NCBI GenBank assembly: GCA_014377705.1
Contig: JACMPC010000174.1
Span: 1-60,398 of the forward strand
Origin: Dermatophilaceae bacterium
GTDB lineage: Bacteria > Actinomycetota > Actinomycetes > Actinomycetales > Dermatophilaceae
DNA length: 60,398 nt
Direction of reading: 5' to 3'
A model generated the notes under the pieces. It made no database searches. It had not been told where the DNA came from and saw only the letters and a program-made list of their open reading frames with translations. Made by a program: the position numbers and the translations under genes. Of the stretch, positions 56,268 to 60,398 are shown piece by piece. The number at the start of each line of letters is the position of its first letter. Position 1 is the first letter of the stretch.

Positions 56268-57383
56268 ATGGCAGACCGAGAGGTCAGCACGCCAGTGCGT
56301 CAGCGCGACATCGCGCTGATGTCGCGAGCCATCGAGCTGGCCGCTCGCGGACCTCTTGGCGACCCCAACCCGCGGGTCGGCGCTGTCATCGTTGATTTGC
56401 GCGGCCTGGTGGTGGGCGAAGGTTTCCACCAGGGGGCCGGTACCCCTCACGCAGAGGTGATGGCGCTGAGCCAGGCAGGCCCGGCTGCTCGTGGCGGCAC
56501 CGCGGTGGTCACTCTCGAACCGTGCGCGCACACCGGGCGGACCGGTCCCTGCGCTCAGGCGCTGATCAAGGCTGGAGTGGCCAGGGTCGTCTTCGCCCAG
56601 GCCGACCCCACCCCCACGGCAGGAGGTGGCGGGGCGATGCTGGAGGCCGCCGGCATCCGGACGACGTCGGGTGTCCTGACGCAGGACTCCGTCGCCCTCA
56701 ACGAAGCCTGGGCCTTCTCGTTCGCGGCCGGTCGACCCAGGGTCACCTGGAAGTACGCGGCGACCCTTGACGGTCGCTCTGCGGCAGCCGACGGCAGCAG
56801 TCGATGGATCACCGGGCCGCAGGCCCGGGCGGACGTTCACCGGCTGCGCGCACAGTGTGGTGCGATCCTGGTCGGCACCGGGACCGTGATCAGAGACGAC
56901 CCGGCGCTGACGGTGCGCGGGCCGGACGGATCCGCTGTCGGACGCCAGCCGCTGCGCGTGGTCATGGGTCTGCGGCCCCTCCCGGAGACCGCGCGGGTGC
57001 TCGATGGCGCGGTCCCTGCCCTGCACCTGCGCACCCGTGACCCGGCGCAGGTGCTGAAAGCCCTGGCCGACAGGCAGATCCGCCATGTCTGGCTGGAGGG
57101 CGGGCCCACCGTAGCCGCGGCTTTTCTCGGAGCAGGTCTGGTGGACGAGGTCATCGCCTACCTTGCCCCTGCTCTCCTCGGCGCCGGCGCACCGGCGGTG
57201 GGGGGCCTCGGCATACACGGCATCGACCAGGCGTTGCGTCTGACACCACATGAGGTCACCACCATCGGGCCTGACATCAGGATCCGCGCCAGCATCGCCA
57301 CGGCCATCATCACCATCCCCACCGCCGCCGCCTGCGCCACTGCTACTACCTCCACCTCTAACACCACCAGAGAAGGACGTTGA
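56268..57383 (+). CDS. ribD: Bifunctional riboflavin deaminase-reductase
   Basis: A 371-aa enzyme for steps two and three of riboflavin synthesis. The N-terminal zinc deaminase has H61/E63 (HAEV) and C86, C95 (PCAHTGRTGPC). The C-terminal NADPH reductase domain (about 150-340) has SSRWITGPQARADVHRLRA and VWLEGGPTVAAAFL. The DPNP motif of the family is DPTPTAG here. The last 30 residues are Ala/Thr-rich low-complexity sequence beyond the conserved end. Its TGA overlaps the ribE ATG by one base. Confidence 0.95.
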   Translation: MADREVSTPVRQRDIALMSRAIELAARGPLGDPNPRVGAVIVDLRGLVVGEGFHQGAGTPHAEVMALSQAGPAARGGTAVVTLEPCAHTGRTGPCAQALIKAGVARVVFAQADPTPTAGGGGAMLEAAGIRTTSGVLTQDSVALNEAWAFSFAAGRPRVTWKYAATLDGRSAAADGSSRWITGPQARADVHRLRAQCGAILVGTGTVIRDDPALTVRGPDGSAVGRQPLRVVMGLRPLPETARVLDGAVPALHLRTRDPAQVLKALADRQIRHVWLEGGPTVAAAFLGAGLVDEVIAYLAPALLGAGAPAVGGLGIHGIDQALRLTPHEVTTIGPDIRIRASIATAIITIPTAAACATATTSTSNTTREGR

Positions 57384-57997
57384 TGTTCACCGGAATTGTT
57401 GAGGAGCTCGGCGAGATCGTGGCCATCCAGCACGGCGCAGAGTCGGCGGTGGTCACGGTGCGCGGCCCGCTGGTGACCAGCGACGCCACACCCGGCGCGT
57501 CGATCGCGGTCAACGGCGTGTGCCTGACTGTGGTCGAGCAGGACGGGCCGACGTTCTCGGTCGACGTGATGGCAGAGACGCTGAACCGCAGCAGCCTTGG
57601 CAGCCTGCGAGCCGGCGCCCCGGTCAACCTCGAGCGCGCGATGGCTGCCAGCACCCGGTTCGGCGGCCACATCGTCCAGGGTCACGTCGACGGGACGGCC
57701 CAGATTCTGACGCGGCTGCCCGGCGACCGGTGGGAGGTCGTGCAGCTCACCCTGCCTCCGGGGCTGTCCCGGTACGTGGTGGAGAAGGGCTCGATCACCA
57801 TCGACGGTGTGTCCCTGACCGTCTCGGCCATCACCGACGAGACCTTCTCGGTCTCGCTGATACCCACTACCCTGGAGCTGACGACGCTGGGGCAAAAGAG
57901 CGTCGGTGACCTCGTCAACCTCGAGGTGGACGTGATCGCCAAGTACGTCGAGCGACTGCTCACCCATGCGCCCGCGGAAGCGGAGCCCATCGCATGA
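57383..57997 (+). CDS. ribE: Riboflavin synthase, alpha chain
   Basis: A 204-aa riboflavin synthase with two tandem lumazine-binding barrels. The first starts MFTGIVEELG with VNGVCLTV and GGHIVQGHVDG. The second has ITIDGVSLTV and the conserved MPTTL-type segment (here IPTTLEL). It converts two dimethylribityllumazines to riboflavin. ATG 57383 follows the ribD stop by overlap; a TTG one codon earlier is less likely. It is coupled to the next gene by ATGA. Confidence 0.95.
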   Translation: MFTGIVEELGEIVAIQHGAESAVVTVRGPLVTSDATPGASIAVNGVCLTVVEQDGPTFSVDVMAETLNRSSLGSLRAGAPVNLERAMAASTRFGGHIVQGHVDGTAQILTRLPGDRWEVVQLTLPPGLSRYVVEKGSITIDGVSLTVSAITDETFSVSLIPTTLELTTLGQKSVGDLVNLEVDVIAKYVERLLTHAPAEAEPIA

Positions 57998-58692
57998 GCA
58001 TCATCGAGCGGGTGTTCGACGCGCAGCTGAGCATCTTCGGCCAGCCGATCCTGTGGCGCGAGATCGTCGGGAACGGCTTCGGCTTCGCCTCGGCGATCGG
58101 TGGGCTGAAGCGGCGGGTCTGGGCCTGGCCGGTCGGGATCATCGGCAACGTCCTGTTGTTCACCGTGTTCTTCGGCGTCGCGTTCGTGACACCGCAGAAC
58201 CAGACGCTCTGGGGCCAGGCCGGGCGTCAGGTCTTCTTCGTCATCACCAGCGTCTACGGCTGGTGGCGGTGGAGCCGGATCCGCGCGCATCGCGCGTCCG
58301 GCGGCCCTGCCATCACCCCGCGTTGGGCCACGGCCAGGGAACGGCTGCAGTACCTGGGCGTCTGGGTCGGTGGCGTGGTCATCGTCCAGTGGGTCTTCGC
58401 GCAGATCGGGGCGGGCTGGCCGGCCCCTCGCTGGTACTACTGGTGCGATGCGTGGATCTTCATCGGCTCGATGATCGCGACCTACGCGATGGCCAGGGGC
58501 TGGAACGACTTCTGGCTGGCCTGGATCGCCGTTGACCTGGTCGGCGTTCCGCTGCTGATCCACTCGCACTTCTACCCCACCGCTTTCCTGTTCGCCGTCT
58601 ACGGCGGGCTTGTCATCTATGGCTTCTTCGTCTGGCTCAGGGCCTCTCGTACCGAGTCACCCGATCGCGAACTGAGCGAGGTACCAGCATGA
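57994..58692 (+). CDS. ribM: PnuC-family transporter, probably riboflavin transporter RibM
   Basis: A 232-aa membrane protein of the PnuC family with about seven helices and the diagnostic W-rich VYGWWRWSR motif. PnuC proteins usually carry nicotinamide riboside. In actinobacteria a PnuC-like protein under FMN-riboswitch control, RibM, transports riboflavin. The location inside the rib operon, between ribE and ribBA with 4-nt overlaps on both sides, makes riboflavin the likely substrate here. Confidence 0.85.
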   Translation: MSIIERVFDAQLSIFGQPILWREIVGNGFGFASAIGGLKRRVWAWPVGIIGNVLLFTVFFGVAFVTPQNQTLWGQAGRQVFFVITSVYGWWRWSRIRAHRASGGPAITPRWATARERLQYLGVWVGGVVIVQWVFAQIGAGWPAPRWYYWCDAWIFIGSMIATYAMARGWNDFWLAWIAVDLVGVPLLIHSHFYPTAFLFAVYGGLVIYGFFVWLRASRTESPDRELSEVPA

Positions 58693-59918
58693 GCACAGTG
58701 CTCTCCACGATCGAGGAGGCTTTCGAGGCGCTCAGGGCGGGACTGCCGGTGCTGGTGACCGATGACGAGGACCGTGAGAACGAGGGCGACGTCATCCTGG
58801 CCGCGGCCACGGCCAGCACGGAGTGGATGGCCTGGACGATCCGGCATACCTCCGGCTACATCTGCGCGCCGATGTCGCAGGCTCGTGCGGTCCGTCTGGG
58901 GCTGCCGCAGATGGTGGCGGACAACCAGGACCCGCGTGGCACGGCATACACGGTGACCGTGGACGCTGCCGAGGGAGTCACCACCGGCATCAGCGCGGCG
59001 GACCGGGCCCATACGATTCGCCTTCTCGCGCAGGAGGACTCGATCGCCTCAGACTTCAACCGCCCGGGGCATGTCGTCCCGCTGCGGGCAAGGGAGGGTG
59101 GCGTCCTGGTCCGCGGCGGACACACCGAGGCTGCGGTCGACCTCTGTCGCCTGGCCGGGCTCGCGCCCGTGGGTGCGATCGGCGAGCTCGTCCACGACGA
59201 CGGCTCGATGATGCGCCTCCCGGCTGTTCTGGAGCTGGGCGCCGAGCACCACCTGCCCGTGGTGACCATCGCGGCGCTGATCGCCTGGCGTCAGCGCAAC
59301 GACCGGGTCGAGCGCCTGGCCGAGACCGAGCTGCCCACCGGGCACGGGGTATTCCGCGTGGTCGGCTACCGCGACGTGCTGACCGGTGACGAGCACCTGG
59401 CCCTGATCAGCCCCAGGGGGCTGCTGGGACGAGCGCCGTTGGCCCGGCTGCACTCCGAGTGCCTGACCGGTGACGTGTTCGGCTCGCAGCGGTGCGACTG
59501 CGGTGGTCAGCTGGAGCGATCCTTGGAGCGGGTCGCGGCAGAGGGTGGCGTGGTGGTCTACCTTCGCGGCCACGAGGGACGTGGGGTCGGCCTGCTCAGC
59601 AAGCTTCAGGCCTATGCGTTGCAAGACAGAGGATTTGACACCGTTGATGCCCAGACAGAGCTGGGACTGCCGATCGACTCGCGCGAGTACGCCTCCGGAG
59701 CGGCCATCCTGGCGGACCTCGACATGGCGTCGGTGCGACTGCTGACGAACAACCCGATGAAGGTCAACGCGATGCGCGACCACGGGATCGAGGTGGTGGC
59801 CGTCGAACGACTCAGCATGGTGCCGGGCGTGCACAACGAGGCCTACCTGCGCACCAAGCGCGACCGGATGGGTCACGACCTCATCCTTGACGAAAGTGAC
59901 AAGGGGGCATCAGCATGA
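58689..59918 (+). CDS. ribBA: Bifunctional DHBP synthase / GTP cyclohydrolase II
   Basis: A 409-aa fusion that starts both branches of riboflavin synthesis. The N-terminal 3,4-dihydroxy-2-butanone 4-phosphate synthase (about 1-200) has the acidic D25DEDRENEGD34 loop and HTSGYICAP. The C-terminal GTP cyclohydrolase II (about 205-405) has the zinc ligands in [18 protein letters not shown] and the [10 protein letters not shown] loop. Both halves keep their catalytic motifs. It overlaps ribM and ribH by 4 nt. Confidence 0.96.
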   Translation: MSTVLSTIEEAFEALRAGLPVLVTDDEDRENEGDVILAAATASTEWMAWTIRHTSGYICAPMSQARAVRLGLPQMVADNQDPRGTAYTVTVDAAEGVTTGISAADRAHTIRLLAQEDSIASDFNRPGHVVPLRAREGGVLVRGGHTEAAVDLCRLAGLAPVGAIGELVHDDGSMMRLPAVLELGAEHHLPVVTIAALIAWRQRNDRVERLAETELPTGHGVFRVVGYRDVLTGDEHLALISPRGLLGRAPLARLHSECLTGDVFGSQRCDCGGQLERSLERVAAEGGVVVYLRGHEGRGVGLLSKLQAYALQDRGFDTVDAQTELGLPIDSREYASGAAILADLDMASVRLLTNNPMKVNAMRDHGIEVVAVERLSMVPGVHNEAYLRTKRDRMGHDLILDESDKGASA

Positions 59919-60397
59919 AGTCCGGTTCGCCAGATCTGCAGGTCGACGCCGGCGGTCTGAGGGTCGCCATCGTCGCGGCATCCTGGCACGCCACCGTGAT
60001 GGACGGGCTGATCGACGGTGCGCGGCGTGGTCTGGCGGAGGCGGGCGCCGGGTCGGTCGAGCTGATCCGGGTGCCGGGCGCTTTTGAGCTGCCGGTTGCC
60101 TGTTCGGTCCTGGTGGCCTCGTATGACGCCGTGGTCGCCCTCGGTGTCGTGATCCGTGGTGGCACACCGCATTTCGACTACATCTGCCAGGCGGTGGCGA
60201 TGGGCCTGACCGACATCAGCGTCCGGACCGGGGTGCCGGTCGGCTTTGGTGTCCTCACCTGTGACAACGAGCAGCAGGCACTCGACCGCGCGGGACTCGA
60301 GGGCTCCGGCGAGGACAAGGGCCATGAGGCAGCCCCCGCTGCGGTGGCGACCGTGGTTGCCCTGCGCGGCGTTGCGTCCGCAGCAGCCCGCACGTAG
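59915..60397 (+). CDS. ribH: 6,7-dimethyl-8-ribityllumazine synthase
   Basis: A 160-aa lumazine synthase, complete to its TAG at the window's edge. The substrate-binding WHATVMDGL and VPGAFELPV motifs are present; the catalytic His is H86 in [12 protein letters not shown], where the usual GET is GGT. Family members form 60-mers or pentamers. It joins the two branches made by RibD and RibBA and supplies RibE. Confidence 0.95.
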   Translation: MKSGSPDLQVDAGGLRVAIVAASWHATVMDGLIDGARRGLAEAGAGSVELIRVPGAFELPVACSVLVASYDAVVALGVVIRGGTPHFDYICQAVAMGLTDISVRTGVPVGFGVLTCDNEQQALDRAGLEGSGEDKGHEAAPAAVATVVALRGVASAAART

Positions 60398-60398
60398 A

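Overview
The window is GC-rich, tightly packed bacterial chromosome from an actinobacterium (Actinomycetota). The evidence is frequent GTG and some TTG starts, ATGA/GTGA stop-start overlaps, a lineage-specific mIHF, SteA/SteB and DUF6167-type proteins, a PriA without helicase motifs, and a gene order close to that of Mycobacterium and Streptomyces. Family-level placement is uncertain. No rRNA, tRNA, CRISPR array, insertion sequence or prophage was seen.

Layout. (1) Positions 3-12372: the lysine/alanine-rich tail of an unidentified protein, a 69-aa protein, tlyA, nadK and recN; then steA-steB, a small MraY/WecA-like membrane transferase, a MurJ-family flippase and a GT4 glycosyltransferase; then pyrG and a NUDIX hydrolase. 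(2) 12455-25689: aspS, rarA, two small membrane-associated proteins, alaS, ruvX, mltG, then the shikimate genes aroE, aroC, aroK and aroB with a prepilin peptidase among them. (3) 25781-31585, minus strand: a complete dipeptide/oligopeptide ABC importer in the order dppA-B-C-D-F. It separates aroB from the last pathway gene, aroQ. (4) 31749-44113: aroQ, efp, nusB and then a full UMP biosynthesis operon, pyrR-pyrB-pyrC-(PH-like)-carA-carB-pyrK-pyrD-pyrF, with a PyrR-binding leader hairpin over the ribosome binding site. (5) 44231-55818: mihF, gmk, rpoZ, coaBC, metK, priA, a HAD phosphatase, def, fmt, rsmB, a YczE-like membrane protein and rpe. (6) 55819-60397: an FMN riboswitch followed by ribD-ribE-ribM(pnuC type)-ribBA-ribH.

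Functionally this is a core-metabolism segment covering pyrimidine, riboflavin, aromatic amino acid, CoA and SAM synthesis, plus translation and DNA maintenance genes. Most operons are translationally coupled through 1-8 nt overlaps. Several genes have a TANNNT box only 6-8 nt before the start codon, which suggests leaderless transcripts.

The less ordinary points are: a chain of overlapping stop and start codons built from 12/11-bp tandem repeats between pyrD and pyrF; a 9-bp repeat with several in-frame GTG codons at the pyrK/pyrD junction; a G-quadruplex-like tract between the two halves of coaBC; and a possible dedicated lipid-linked glycan module (transferase, flippase, glycosyltransferase) next to steAB.
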